In this document: piece by piece, positions 34,064 to 45,237 of the stretch
Numbering within the stretch: position 1 is the stretch's first letter
Layout of the letters: each line of letters starts with the position of its first letter
Assembly (NCBI GenBank): GCA_051453625.1
Contig: JBOZIK010000001.1
Coordinates: forward strand, 280,555,043 to 280,619,042
DNA: 64,000 nucleotides
Reading direction: 5' to 3'
Source of the DNA: Welwitschia mirabilis
Lineage: Eukaryota; Gnetophyta; Gnetopsida; Welwitschiales
The notes under the pieces: generated by a model
The model's database searches: none
Told to the model about the DNA's origin: nothing
The model's input: only the letters and a program-made list of their open reading frames with translations
Program-made: the position numbers and the translations under genes

Positions 34064-36532
34064 CTCCCCCTTAAGGGGTTTCCTCCTAGAAACTTGCCAT
34101 TAGCTAAGGTTTCTATTACAAGATCTCACTCATTATGTTACTTAATTCTTTAGTTGTTTAGACAATAAAATCTTATATAACTTGATTATTATTTTTCCCC
34201 CTTAAAATTACATTATTTTGGTCCAACACTTTTGATGACTGAGTTTTTATAGTATAGTCTGAAAAATTAATTAAATCTTAACTTGGAATAACATTGGTTC
34301 AAACATGTATTAATTGCAAAATCATGAGTAAGGATTTGATTATTTGTAAGAAGGTAATTTCAAGGAACAAGGAATCAAAATAATTTACTAATTATTTTTA
34401 AAATTTAATGTTTTCACAAGAATTAAGATCAAAAAAGATATGTATGTATTCAAACTATAGCCAATGTCCATTGCATAGTTTCAATCTATTAGAGATAAAC
34501 AAGACATCTTTAGAATCACAAAAAATTTAGGAATTTATAAGAATTAAAACATGAAAATTTATTTACACATAAAAGAATGAAAAAGTTTAGGATCATGCAT
34601 GAATTTCCATGTGAACTTTTCCAATCTTAAAAATTATTATTTTCATACTTTTCAAACTCTTTAATGGTTATTTAAGTTTTTATATGTCATGTAGAAGGAA
34701 GATTATAGTTGCTTAGTGACTAAGACTATAGATCAACTTGCCACAACTTCATATTCTCATAACTTATAAAATCTTTATATTTTAACTAATTATCCCTTTG
34801 ACTTGTTACCTTATTAAATATTAAAAATATTCATTCCATTTTAATTACCTTAACAACATTAGACAAGTAATATATTTCAACATATATTTCTATTAATTAT
34901 TAAGGAAAATCCCAAAGTTAGGACAAAGATTTATAAATAGATTTATCCAAAGCTTTAGGACAAGTAAGAAAGAGCCTATATGTTTCTTTATATATATGAA
35001 TTATAGAAGAACCTTTTAATGAAACTTCTTTAAGAATTTAACATCTAGATTAACGTTGGCTTGAAGAAATAGTATACATATGAAAAATTATGAAGCCTTA
35101 AGGCAAACATCATAGACAATCATTTGATAACTATCATTATACTCTTGACATAGCTGTATATTCTAGTGCTCTTTTTTTTAATATTTTGGTTGACTACTAC
35201 TTTTAGTGATATATTTCTTAAGACTCTTAGCTTTTGAAGTTAATAGCTTTTTTAGCATGTGTTCCTTACACTCAAGTCAATTATGTTATAGAGGATATGA
35301 TTTAGGTATTCTTATTTCATTATGTCAAGACACATATATTAATTTTTATGTGAAATGCCCACATTTATTATACTTAATTTTTTTCATGTCCTAGCATGTT
35401 AAGATCACGAATAAAATATTCCACCCTTTCTTTTTGGTTCTTCCTTTTCTTGTCATGTCTAGAGCATGTAGTCTATCTTAGACCTTCACTTATGTTTCAT
35501 ACATTCAATCAACTCTTCTTTTTCTAGCTTCCTCCTTGAATTTAAAATTGAGTTATCCATAGAAGTCAATTACTTCTGCTTGTAAAACTATGCCTGCCTG
35601 CTCTTCGTCATTTTATTTTTACTTATGCTCACATACTCCTAGCTTTGGTATTTGACTAAGGCTCCTAGAGTTTTCTTAAATTATGACTAAAGAGAAGAAT
35701 CAGCTCTTGTTAATAATGATAGAGATGACTATGATTGCTGAGAGATGATATCATTGCATCTTTAACTTATCCAAGGCTAAAAGCACCTCTAGTTCCTTGT
35801 TTGACATTTCCTTTAAATAGGTATCCTAAATTCAACTAAGCATTTAAAATGCAAGTAGCAAAATGAATAATATTTATAAGTTCACATATGTAAGATAAAT
35901 GCCCTTAAAATTTTAGCACTACTCTGTAATTTTGGGCTTTAAACAAAACTACATCAATGTCTCAGCATTTTCCTCCTATGATATAGCATCTCAACCTACC
36001 TATACTACATCAATAATGTTAATGAGTCTCACTCCTGTGTTGTTGCCTCTACAAGCTACATCAACATATTACCAATCTTGATGCTATAGCTTCATCCTTA
36101 TGAAATATTATTCTTTTCATGTAGAAAGAAGGTCGGCATCGAAGGGCCTATTTACACTAGGATTAGTAACTTATAGATTTATGTTGGAATTACACTTTAA
36201 ACTTGGGATGATCTTTAATATAAAATGTTTCAAAATCCGTGTTTTCTCCCTTTGTATGTATTCTGTTATCTTGTATATGAAGGTTTCTTCCTACCAATAC
36301 TCTATAATAAAACAAACTCTTCTAGAGATGCATTCTTAAACATCTACAAATAATAATATCTATTTTGATGAGCCTTTTTAGGTTTGTATGTTTATGATCT
36401 TACCACTAGAGTAAGTCATCTTGGACTTATTTCTCAACTACACAAAAGCTGCATGTTAGGATGTCAAGAGAATTATGTAATGATAATTTACTACAGATCA
36501 TTATAAAGCTCTTATAACAAAATGTAATATCT
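34064..36532 (-). mobile_element. Internal region of Tek-1 (reduced), with decayed gag
   Basis: The right edge has the primer site and the left edge a polypurine tract (minus strand aagggggag, about 34064-34072). Between them only weak coding survives. Near 35800 the minus strand gives MSNKELEVLLALDKLK before a stop. Near 35380 it gives KYNKCGHF, possibly a decayed zinc knuckle. A basic stretch KKRKNQKERVEYFIRDL (about 35455-35405) precedes it. A chromovirus internal region is normally about 5 kb or more, so pol has been lost. Confidence 0.5.
36519..36530 (-). other. tRNA-iMet primer-binding site of Tek-1
   Basis: The minus strand reads tgttataagagc, 10 of 12 matching tggtatcagagc, two bases from the LTR B end. 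Confidence 0.7.
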
Positions 36533-37129
36533 GTTTTGACATTCAATCACATAATGAACTTTATTAAAAAGATATTATTAACATCATATAGCCTTATTGG
36601 TATGGTATGATATCTAATATTTTAAGCTTAGTTTAGTTGAAGATTATGACATAATTATTTCAAGACCATTATACTCATCAAATATCCATCATTTTAAACT
36701 AAGATTTTTAGTCTTATAACATAAAGGATAATTAATCTACTTATACCTTGCAAGTGTTTTTATATACATTTATATTGTTCTAATTAATGCATTATACCAA
36801 GTCTAGCTTACATGTATACAATTTCTTAGGTATATGTTTTTTAAAATATATATTTACAAGAGGGTAAGAATGCATGTAATAGTGTAGATTTCCATGGCTA
36901 GAAAATCATGAAGAGTAAATACTTTTCTAGAGATTTAACATAAAAATAATGTTAAATCTTACCACATGACACCGTGATGAATAAAATTCTTGTTAAATAA
37001 TCATGTTGATAATTTATTTACCTCAGAGTGTTTTAATAAATTAAAGAGAAGTTTAATTGTGTATGACTATAAGGCTATATAGTAAAATTATTATATGTAA
37101 AATTATTATACGTTGAACTTGAACTAAAA

Positions 37130-37202
37130 ACCTATGTTATTTTAGAGTTTTTTACTAACCATTCCAACCTATGTTATTTTAAAGTTTTTTACTAACCATC
37201 CT
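37130..37202 (+). repeat. 37-bp tandem duplication flush with the Sire-3 insertion
   Basis: Unit 1 (37130-37166) and unit 2 (37167-37202) share acctatgttatttt and gttttttactaaccat. The second unit ends exactly at the Sire-3 LTR start. LTR A carries only one copy. Confidence 0.8.
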
Positions 37203-37370
37203 TGTTAAATTATGTTTTACCAATTGATGTCAAACTAATGTTTTCTATAGAGCAAATTTCATGTATCTTATGTAGAAAATATTAGCCACTTGCAGGTTAG
37301 ATGCTAAAGCCATGAATGTTAATATATGATCACTGGAAACTTACTAAGTTCTCTTACTCTCTTAAGAAGT

Positions 37371-37900
37371 CGACTAACTTTCAATGGGTTGACTGCACCT
37401 AAAGTATACTCTCAAAATTGAAATGAATATAGAGGGGTCAACCATATTCCTAAAGGGTCGACCAAACTTGAGAACTTGAGAGTCAGTATCCCTGAACTAA
37501 TTGGTAAGGGTTCGATTGGGCCTATGAAGGATTGATCGGATCCATGAACATGCGAATAGTACTTCTAAACCTATTTTGAAGGGTTGACTAAACCTTTAAA
37601 GGGTTCAACTAAACCTAAGCACTGTGCAGCTAATATCCCTGAGCTGATCATCTTGGAGTCTACCGGATACCTAAAGGGATCAACTAGACTTGATGCAGGA
37701 AATTGGTATGAACTTTTTATCAGGACTAGTAGGTGACTGGACAAAATTATGGGCAACCAGATGGGAGTTGAATAGACCCTGAGGGGTGGACTGGACATGG
37801 AGCCATATGAAATTAGGAAAACCAATAAATTCACTCAGGTAACCTATGTAGATTATGATACCAAAAGGGATTAATTGGACTTTTGAGGGGTTGACTAGCT
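37371..37900. promoter_or_regulatory. LTR array of GGTCAACC/GGTTGACC-like sites, Sire-3
   Basis: About 14-16 sites occur in 530 bases, such as gggttgactgcacc (37385), gggtcaaccat (37436), gggtcgaccaaac (37456), ggattgatcggatcc (37530), gggttgactaaacc (37580), gggatcaactagac (37676) and ggggttgactagct (37886). The 3' LTR carries the matching series at 43970-44500. Confidence 0.6.
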
Positions 37901-38282
37901 AGAATGAAAATGAAAATTTCTATCCATTATGTATCTGTTAGATATAGATTTCCTAGCCATTTATAACCATTATAAGCGCATTTTCAATTGTAATAAACCC
38001 TTAAAACCTTCCAATATAAATAGACAATAGAGAAATTACTAAAAAGATGTTTTGGACCATTGATTAAAAGACTGAATCTTGAGATATTCACTATAGAATC
38101 TTGGCATTGTACTCCTAACCAAAGATGATCTATCTTTTGTTGTATATGTTCATTCAAGGTCAAATCTTGTACTATACTATTGCATCTCTTATAGGAGATG
38201 AGCACCATCAAAATCAATATAATGAAGACCAAGTAATATCTATGCATCTTGGAATTATTTCATCACTATTTTACATTATAAA

Positions 38283-38420
38283 AGTTTGAGACTTAGCCTG
38301 TAAAAGTTCCTTAAAAGAATGAGACTTAGCCTATAAAAGTCCATTAAAAGGTTGAGACTTAGCCTATAAAAGTCTATTAAAAGGTTGAAACTTAGCCTAT
38401 AAAAGTCTATTTATAAAGGT
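38283..38420 (+). repeat. Minisatellite in the Sire-3 5' LTR, four units
   Basis: Four units of about 31-33 bases carry gagacttagcctataaaagt. The 3' LTR has only two (44868-44935). Confidence 0.9.
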
Positions 38421-38720
38421 TAAAGGTGAACTTGCAATATCTGGAAGAGTAATTAAGATCTAGATTAAGCTTGGTTATATGTTAAAAATCAAGAGTGGAT
38501 TAGGGGATTTTTCAAACCACTATAAAATCCTATATGCATCTATTCAGTATTTTATGCTTTTAATTAATTTCATTACTTTGAATACTTTTAGTTTTTCTTT
38601 GTATGCATGAATTTATTAGAAAATTATTTTGAGTAAGTTTTTATTATATTATGGGCTTATTTAGTTAATTTTTTTGTAAGAACTTATTCATCCCCCTCTA
38701 GGATTCTCAATCTTATTAAT

Positions 38721-38732
38721 TGGTATCAAAGC
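38721..38732 (+). other. tRNA-iMet primer-binding site of Sire-3
   Basis: The sequence tggtatcaaagc matches the canonical site at 11 of 12 bases and lies two bases after the LTR end. Confidence 0.9.
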
Positions 38733-38784
38733 TAAGTTAAGTCCTTTTTTAGATTTTAATTGATTTAGACTTTAGAACCCTATA

Positions 38785-40190
38785 ATGAGTAATCCCTTTA
38801 ATGGTTTCTCTACTAGTCATTCAACCATGTTTGATGGGTCAAACTATGCATATTGAAAAGCTAAAATGAGAATTTTTCTTAGATTCCTAGATACGGATAT
38901 AGAAGAAGTTATTTATAAAGGTTACTCTATGCGTATGTTGTCAAAAATGGATGCTAACAATAATATCACTTTATTTCTCAAATCCCAAAATTAATGGACT
39001 ACCACTAACAAAACCAAAGCTACTACAGATGCCCATGCTCTTAATGCAATATTTTGTACAGTCTTTGTAATGAGTTTAAATGCATAGTGAATTATAATCA
39101 TGCTAAGGAGGCTTGGGATATTCTTGAGATGGAACATAAAGGAACTTCAATCGTAAAGCAAGTCAAGCTTCAAATGCTCTTTTCTAGATTTTAAGATATC
39201 CACATGATTGAGGAGGAGACTTTACAAGAGTTCTTTACAAGACTCATAGACATTGTCAATTCTATGGCAAGTTTTGAAGAACAGTTAAATGAAGGAAAGG
39301 TGGTCAGAAGGGTAGTAAGATCTCCATCAAATATATTTGAACTAAAGGTCATAGCAATTAAAAAAAACTATAACATAAATGCAATGGTATTAGAAAAACT
39401 ACAAGGTAATTTACAAACTTATGAACTTAAATTTACTAAAGATTAAAAACAAGGTATTACCTTAAAATGTGTGCAAGAAGAATACAAGTCTGAAAAATTA
39501 GATGAAGACTTAGATGATGATGAAGTGGCTCTTCTAATCAGAATATTAAAGAAGTTTCTACATAAAAGGAAAAAGGAAGATGCATCAAGTAAAAGCTCAA
39601 AAAGAAATCATCTAAAATATAGGAAAGAGCAAGATAAAGATAAAGAAATCCAATCCTACTCTTGCAAAGGATTTAGGCATATGGTAAATGAGTGCATAAA
39701 TACTAAAAAAGATAACAGAAAATCAAGGAATTCTTCTTTTCTTGTAACATGGAATAATAAGGAAGAGGATGATGATAGTAGTTCAATCAAGAATCAGATA
39801 GAGACAGAAGATTATACTTCATGGTAATTATTCCTTATCTTAAAAACTTTCCTTGCACATTAGAGCCTAATGATTTAGACATGATTGGTGAAGAATAGAT
39901 GATCTAGAGGATACATGTAATAAACTACATGAAGAATGTGAAAAGCTAGCAAAAAGGATAAATAATATAAAAAATTAATAAAGTCCCTCACCAAAGAGAA
40001 GAAGCAAATAGAAATAAAGTATAATTTACTCAAATCTGATAACTTCAATCTCTTGTTATAAGTAAAGGAACTATCTTTCTTTATTAATAAATTTTTTGAT
40101 AGTTTTTCTAAGTTAGAACATGTTCTTGAATTTCAAAAACCTACTAGAAATAAATCAAGTATTGGTTTTATTTCCCAAAGTTCATAAGAA
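38785..40190 (+). pseudogene. Copia gag remnant of Sire-3
   Basis: ATG at 38785 opens MSNPFNGFSTSHSTMFDGSN followed by the YWKAKM-type block, the standard copia gag start, with a stop in place of W. Two open stretches follow: 39204-39446 (EEETLQEFFTRLIDIVNSM; LEKLQGNLQTYELKF) and 39471-39827. The second includes an acidic then basic segment and a zinc knuckle SYSCKGFRHMVNEC near 39653-39694, in which the first Cys is Ser. A coiled-coil tail ends near KPTRNKSSIGF (about 40138-40170), the conserved end of Sirevirus gag. It is closely related to the Sire-1 gag. Confidence 0.85.
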
Positions 40191-40428
40191 TAGATAATCA
40201 GGCAATGTAAGTTTACTTCTATAATTTTTATGGAAAAATTAGACATTTGAAGTTATTTTGTAATATTAAAAAGTTAATGCTATTTTTAGATTCATTGAAT
40301 TCTTTTCCATTTAAATTTTTTCTTAAAAACGTATATCACATAAGTCTAACAAGACTAAGTGAGTAAGAGTGAAGAATCTTAAAAGTCTTTTAACATAGAC
40401 ATCTCTCAAAGGAACAAGTACAAGCAGC

Positions 40429-40870
40429 TGGTACTTAGACAGTGGATGTTAAAGACACATGATGGGAGAAAGATTAAATTTCTTGAAAAGTATTGATGGA
40501 GGAGATGTTACTTTTGAAAATAAGGAAAAAGTAAGAATAGAAGGTATCAAATGCATCAAAGAAGACAAGTTACCTAAACTTAATGATGTGTTATATATAA
40601 ATGGTTTAAGGCATAACTTGTTAAGTATTAGTCAATTATGTGGCAAAGGTCATAAAATAGTTTTTAACAAATCAAAGTGTAAAATTATGCATGATAAATT
40701 AAACATTATTGTTCTTATAGCGAATTGATTAGATAATATTTATAGAATAGATGCTCATGTAAATTTGTGTAATGATCAGTTAAGTTATGTGAACTACAAC
40801 ATTGAAATGAAAACATTAGATTAAAATTTGCTAGAACTAAATTTTTTCTAGAAAATAATAATGTAAAACC
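40429..40870 (+). pseudogene. Protease/pre-integrase start of the Sire-3 pol
   Basis: WYLDSGC starts at 40429, with the catalytic DSG of copia aspartic protease at 40438-40446. A stop codon at 40450-40452 follows, then RHMMGE. An open stretch from 40459 to 40728 (89 residues) continues with FLKSIDGGDVTF, VLYINGLRHNLLSISQLCG and the pre-integrase region. Coding fades at about 40800 before the gap. Integrase core, RT and RNase H are absent. Confidence 0.8.
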
Positions 40871-40880
40871 NNNNNNNNNN
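40871..40880. other. Assembly gap of 10 N inside Sire-3
   Basis: The gap lies exactly where about 4 kb of integrase-RT-RNase H should be, so either the pol deletion is real or unassembled sequence is hidden here. Confidence 0.9.
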
Positions 40881-42141
40881 TTGTAACATTTTTATCAATC
40901 ACAAACATGAATTGGAGTTAACTCATCATTCTCTAGCTGATTGCAGGGTGGTCAACTAGATCCATGATTAGGTCGACCATATGTAGTCAGTTGACTGATC
41001 TAAAAGCCCGGTCACCTAGACATCTTCCTATACTATATACTCACATCTTAATGAATTTTAACTAATTAACTAGACCTGATGGATCACAGTGTAGAAGTAC
41101 CATTAGTGAACCAAATTTCACTCTTCGAATCACCCTATTGCACCATGTCTATANNNNNNNNNNNNNNNNNNNNNNNNNNNNNNNNNNNNNNNNNNNNNNN
41201 NNNNNNNNNNNNNNNNNNNNNNNNNNNNNNNNNNNNNNNNNNNNNNNNNNNNNNNNNNNNNNNNNNNNNNNNNNNNNNNNNNNNNNNNNNNNNNNNNNNN
41301 NNNNNNNNNNNNNNNNNNNNNNNNNNNNNNNNNNNNNNNNNNNNNNNNNNNNNNNNNNNNNNNNNNNNNNNNNNNNNNNNNNNNNNNNNNNNNNNNNNNN
41401 NNNNNNNNNNNNNNNNNNNNNNNNNNNNNNNNNNNNNNNNNNNNNNNNNNNNNNNNNNNNNNNNNNNNNNNNNNNNNNNNNNNNNNNNNNNNNNNNNNNN
41501 NNNNNNNNNNNNNNNNNNNNNNNNNNNNNNNNNNNNNNNNNNNNNNNNNNNNNNNNNNNNNNNNNNNNNNNNNNNNNNNNNNNNNNNNNNNNNNNNNNNN
41601 NNNNNNNNNNNNNNNNNNNNNNNNNNNNNNNNNNNNNNNNNNNNNNNNNNNNNNNNNNNNNNNNNNNNNNNNNNNNNNNNNNNNNNNNNNNNNNNNNNNN
41701 NNNNNNNNNNNNNNNNNNNNNNNNNNNNNNNNNNNNNNNNNNNNNNNNNNNNNNNNNNNNNNNNNNNNNNNNNNNNNNNNNNNNNNNNNNNNNNNNNNNN
41801 NNNNNNNNNNNNNNNNNNNNNNNNNNNNNNNNNNNNNNNNNNNNNNNNNNNNNNNNNNNNNNNNNNNNNNNNNNNNNNNNNNNNNNNNNNNNNNNNNNNN
41901 NNNNNNNNNNNNNNNNNNNNNNNNNNNNNNNNNNNNNNNNNNNNNNNNNNNNNNNNNNNNNNGAATCACCCTATTGCACCATGTCTATAAAAGAAAGAGG
42001 CTCCTGATTCATTTTCATTGTGTTCTAGCCTTCTTTTTTTCTCATATCTAGAGCTTTTTCTTCCAGATCCAAAGATTTTCTCTTAGATCTAACTATTTTA
42101 TCTTGTTTTTATTTCTTCCAAGCTCTTGTGAAAAGGTTGAA
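40881..42141 (+). other. Spacer of Sire-3 with a long assembly gap
   Basis: 40881-41060 matches the pol-to-envelope spacer type, with GGTCAACT/GTCGACC-like sites. A run of 809 N fills 41154-41962, and the 27 bases before it are repeated exactly after it (41127-41153 and 41963-41989). The 3' part (42000-42141) is a pyrimidine-rich leader to the envelope-like ORF. Confidence 0.7.
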
Positions 42142-43190
42142 ATGGCTAAAAGTTCTTTAAGAAGAATAGTCAAGAAAACTCCAGTAAGAGATTCCTCTAT
42201 CTTCTATCAAGGGATGTCTAAGGAGGATATTGAGAAGGTTTCTAAGAAGTTAGAAAATAAGCTTGTTTGTCAAGAACATTCTATGGCTACTTCAGAGCTT
42301 AAAGAGATAAAGGATTTGATTTAGCTCTTAAGAAATCAAAATCTTAACTATTTCCTTGATGTCTTTAGTTTCACTTATCCTTTTCTTACTTGTATGCTTT
42401 ACTGCAATGCATCTTATGATCGTGATTCAGGAACTCTTAAAAACCTTGTTTTGTGAAAGAGACTAAGGGTCACTGCAAATCTCATTTCTAATCTTACTAA
42501 TCTTCTTAGAGGTGACTATGAAGCATTTTAGCCTCTTTATGATTCCATGGAAGATAAGCTAGTGATTAAAAGGAATATTTTTGGTAAGACTCAATCTTGA
42601 AAACATACCATTTCCACATTCTTGCTCATACCCAAATATAATTTTCTTCATTTAGTATTTACTTGTTTTTTACCATTAGCAGGACATCATGATGAGGCTT
42701 CTAGCTATAGAGCATATTTGATGTGTCTGATAGAAACTGAGCATTCTATTGATTCTGCTGTCATCATACTAAAGAATATGATCTCTTAGTTAGAGTACCA
42801 TAGGACTAGGGCTTTACTCTACTTTGTGATTATCACAAATTTATGCCATTATTTTCATGTATCTTTTCGTCTTAAGCTTGAAACCCTCTAATCGATGGAA
42901 CCCATTAGGTATGCAATGCTATCCTGCATGCACATTTTTACCCCTTCCAAGAAGTCCTTAAAATCACCCTCTCTGAAGGAAGCCTCTCCTGATGAGACTC
43001 TTTCATACCTGAGACGGATTGATTCTCATACCAGACATATGAAGTAAGACCTCATAGCAACTAGATATAACATTGCTAACACTTTAGCAAAATCCACTAG
43101 CTTAGCATGCATAGAATGAGATGAAGTAGAAGAATATTCCAAAGAAGACTCTGAAGAGGAAGAATAATAAGAGGAGGAATCTGATTAGAG
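42142..43190 (+). pseudogene. Envelope-like / putative plant transposon ORF, Sire-3
   Basis: ATG at 42142 begins MAKSSLRRIVKKTPVRDSS, a basic N-terminus. The first frame is open to a stop at 42322. Further stops and shifts follow, but the type remains readable: LYCNASYDRDSGTLKNLVL (the FYAN-like block, about 42400), LISNLTNLLRGDYEAF (about 42480), STFLLIPKYNFLH (about 42615), the HHDEASSYRAYLMCLIE block (about 42688), and ITNLCHYFHVSFRLK (about 42832). The tail is Ser- and Pro-rich, then acidic (about 43120-43185). The order matches the ORF in Sire-2. I see no transmembrane helix. Pfam PF20167 is my best match from memory. Confidence 0.7.
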
Positions 43191-43797
43191 TTTTTCATTT
43201 AATTATGTTTTTACTTATGTGATTTTGTTCTCTCCTTTGTCATTGATGTCAAAAGGAAGAGAATTAGTTATATGTCTCTTTGTTGCTTATGCTTTCATAT
43301 GTATTATGCTCTTGATGAGTACTTTTTACTTTGTTGTACTTTTGTTTAATGCAATAAACATGCACTTGGTTTTATGTTTTTACTTGGTATCTCAAATATT
43401 TTTATGCAATTTAAAGATTAATATGCGATTAACATTTTTTAATGATGAAACTTAAGAATTCAAATAATGTTTATTTTATATTTGCAATGAACTAAAACTG
43501 TCTAAAATATTGTATGATGTTATTCTATATTTGCAATGAATCTTAAATAATCAAAATGATAAAAGTTATGTGATCAAAATGTGCTTTTCATACATATTGT
43601 TTTCTCAACTCACCAAATGTGCACCATAAATTATTTTTATTTTAGCACAAAATTAGACTTATCAAAATGTCTTCAATTGGCTTTAAAAGTCTTAATATTT
43701 TGCAAAAAAATGATAGGCATTTCGTGAGGGGATTTTTCTTAGTTTAAAATATTTTTACAACTAAGTATTATTTTCCATCAATATCAAAAGGGGATAT
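43191..43797 (+). other. Polypurine region before the Sire-3 3' LTR
   Basis: Tracts lie at 43251-43264 (aaaaggaagagaat, after tcattgatgtc), near 43725-43732 (tgagggga) and at the LTR edge 43786-43794 (aaaaggggat). The frame 43219-43455 is hydrophobic but overlaps this non-coding region and is probably chance. Confidence 0.6.
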
Positions 43798-45237
43798 TAT
43801 TAGATTATGTTTTGCCAAATAATGTTAAACTAATGTTTTCTATATAGCAAATTTTATGTATCTTGTGTAGAAAATATTAACCACTTATAGGTTAGATGCT
43901 GAAGCCATGAATTTCAAAATCTGATCACTAGAAATCTATCAAGTTCCCTTACTCTATTGAGAGATAGACTTCACTTTCAAGGGATCAACCACAGCTGGAG
44001 TATACTCTCAGAATTAAATTAAATTCAGAGGGATGAACTCAGTTCCTAAGGGATCAACTAAACCTAAGAACTTGAGAGTCAATATGCATGAACCAATTAC
44101 CAAGGAGTTGACTGGACCTATGAAGGATTAACTAGATTTATGAACTTGAGAATAGTACTCCTAAACCAATTGTCAAAGGATCTACTAGACCTTTAAAGGA
44201 TTCAACCAAATCTAAGTAATTTGCAGCTAATATAGGAAGCCAATCATTATGGAATTGACCAGATACCCGAAGGAGTTGACCAAACTTAATGTAATAAATC
44301 AGTATAAACTTTTATCAGGACTAATGGGTTACCAGAAAAAATTATGAGTGACTGGATGGGGTTCAACTAGATCCTAAGGAGGCAACCGAACATAGAGCCA
44401 TAAAAAACTAGGGTGACTAAAAAATTCACTCAGGTGACCTTTGTAAGTTACAACACTAGGAGGAGTTGACCAAACTTTTAAGGGATTAACTAGTAAGAAC
44501 GGAAATGAAATTTTCTATCCTTAAGATATTCATTTCCTAGTTGTTTATAGCCATTGGAAGTGCAATTTCAATTGTAATAAATCCTAAAAACCTTCCAATA
44601 TAAATAACCAAAAGAGAGATAACTAAAAAGAGTTTTTGAACCATTGATTAAAGGACTAAATCTTGAAATATTCACTGTAGCATCTTGGCATTGTACTCCT
44701 AACCAAGAATGATCTATCTTTTGTTGTATCTGTTCATTCAAGCTCAAATCTTATACTACACTGTTACATCTTTTATAGGAGAAGAGCTTCATTAAAATCA
44801 TTGTACCGAAGACTGAGTGATATCTATACATCTTGGCATTATTTTATCATTATCTTATATTGTAAAAGGTTGAGACTTAGTCTACAAAGTTCATTAAAAG
44901 TTTGAGACTTAGCCTATAAAAGTCCATTTGTAGAGGTTACAGATAAATCTACAATACCTGAAAGAGTAACAAAAATCCATATCAAGCTTGTTGATAAGCT
45001 AATTGTTGAGAGTGGAGTAGGGGATTTCTCAAACTACTATAAAATCCTGTGTGTATCTATTTAGTATTTTATGCTTTTTATTAGTTTCATTACTTTAAAT
45101 ACTTTTATTTTTTCTTTGTATGTATAAATTTTTATTAGCAAATTATTTTAAGCAAGTTATTATTATATTTTGAGCTTATTTAGTTAATTTTTTAAAGAAC
45201 CTATTCATCCTCCCCTCTAAGGTTTTCGATCCTATCA
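43798..45237 (+). repeat. 3' LTR of Sire-3 (1.44 kb)
   Basis: It begins TATTAGATTATG (TG decayed to TA) and ends CTATCA at 45237. It is shorter than the 5' LTR, largely through having two instead of four minisatellite units. Confidence 0.9.

Larger units (their letters stand above)
37203..38718 (+). repeat. 5' LTR of Sire-3 (1.5 kb)
   Basis: It begins TGTTAAATTATGTTTTACC and ends just before the primer site. It aligns with the 3' LTR over its whole length, differing mostly by transitions and by fewer minisatellite units in the 3' copy. Confidence 0.9.
37203..45237 (+). mobile_element. Sire-3: Sirevirus-type copia element lacking most of pol
   Basis: LTRs at 37203-38718 and 43798-45237 flank gag, a protease start, a gap, and an envelope-like ORF. 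Flanks atcct and attcc are a possible target duplication differing by two transitions. The sequence on both sides belongs to LTR B of Tek-1, which proves the insertion. Integrase, RT and RNase H are not present, unless they fall in the 10-N gap at 40871-40880. Confidence 0.85.

Noticed and set aside
41079-42007. Long open frames on both strands across 41079-42007
   Set aside because: They are open only because they run through 809 N; the readable ends have no coding content.
43219-43455. Small hydrophobic membrane protein
   Set aside because: It overlaps the polypurine region of Sire-3, and the equivalent place in Sire-2 is not open.
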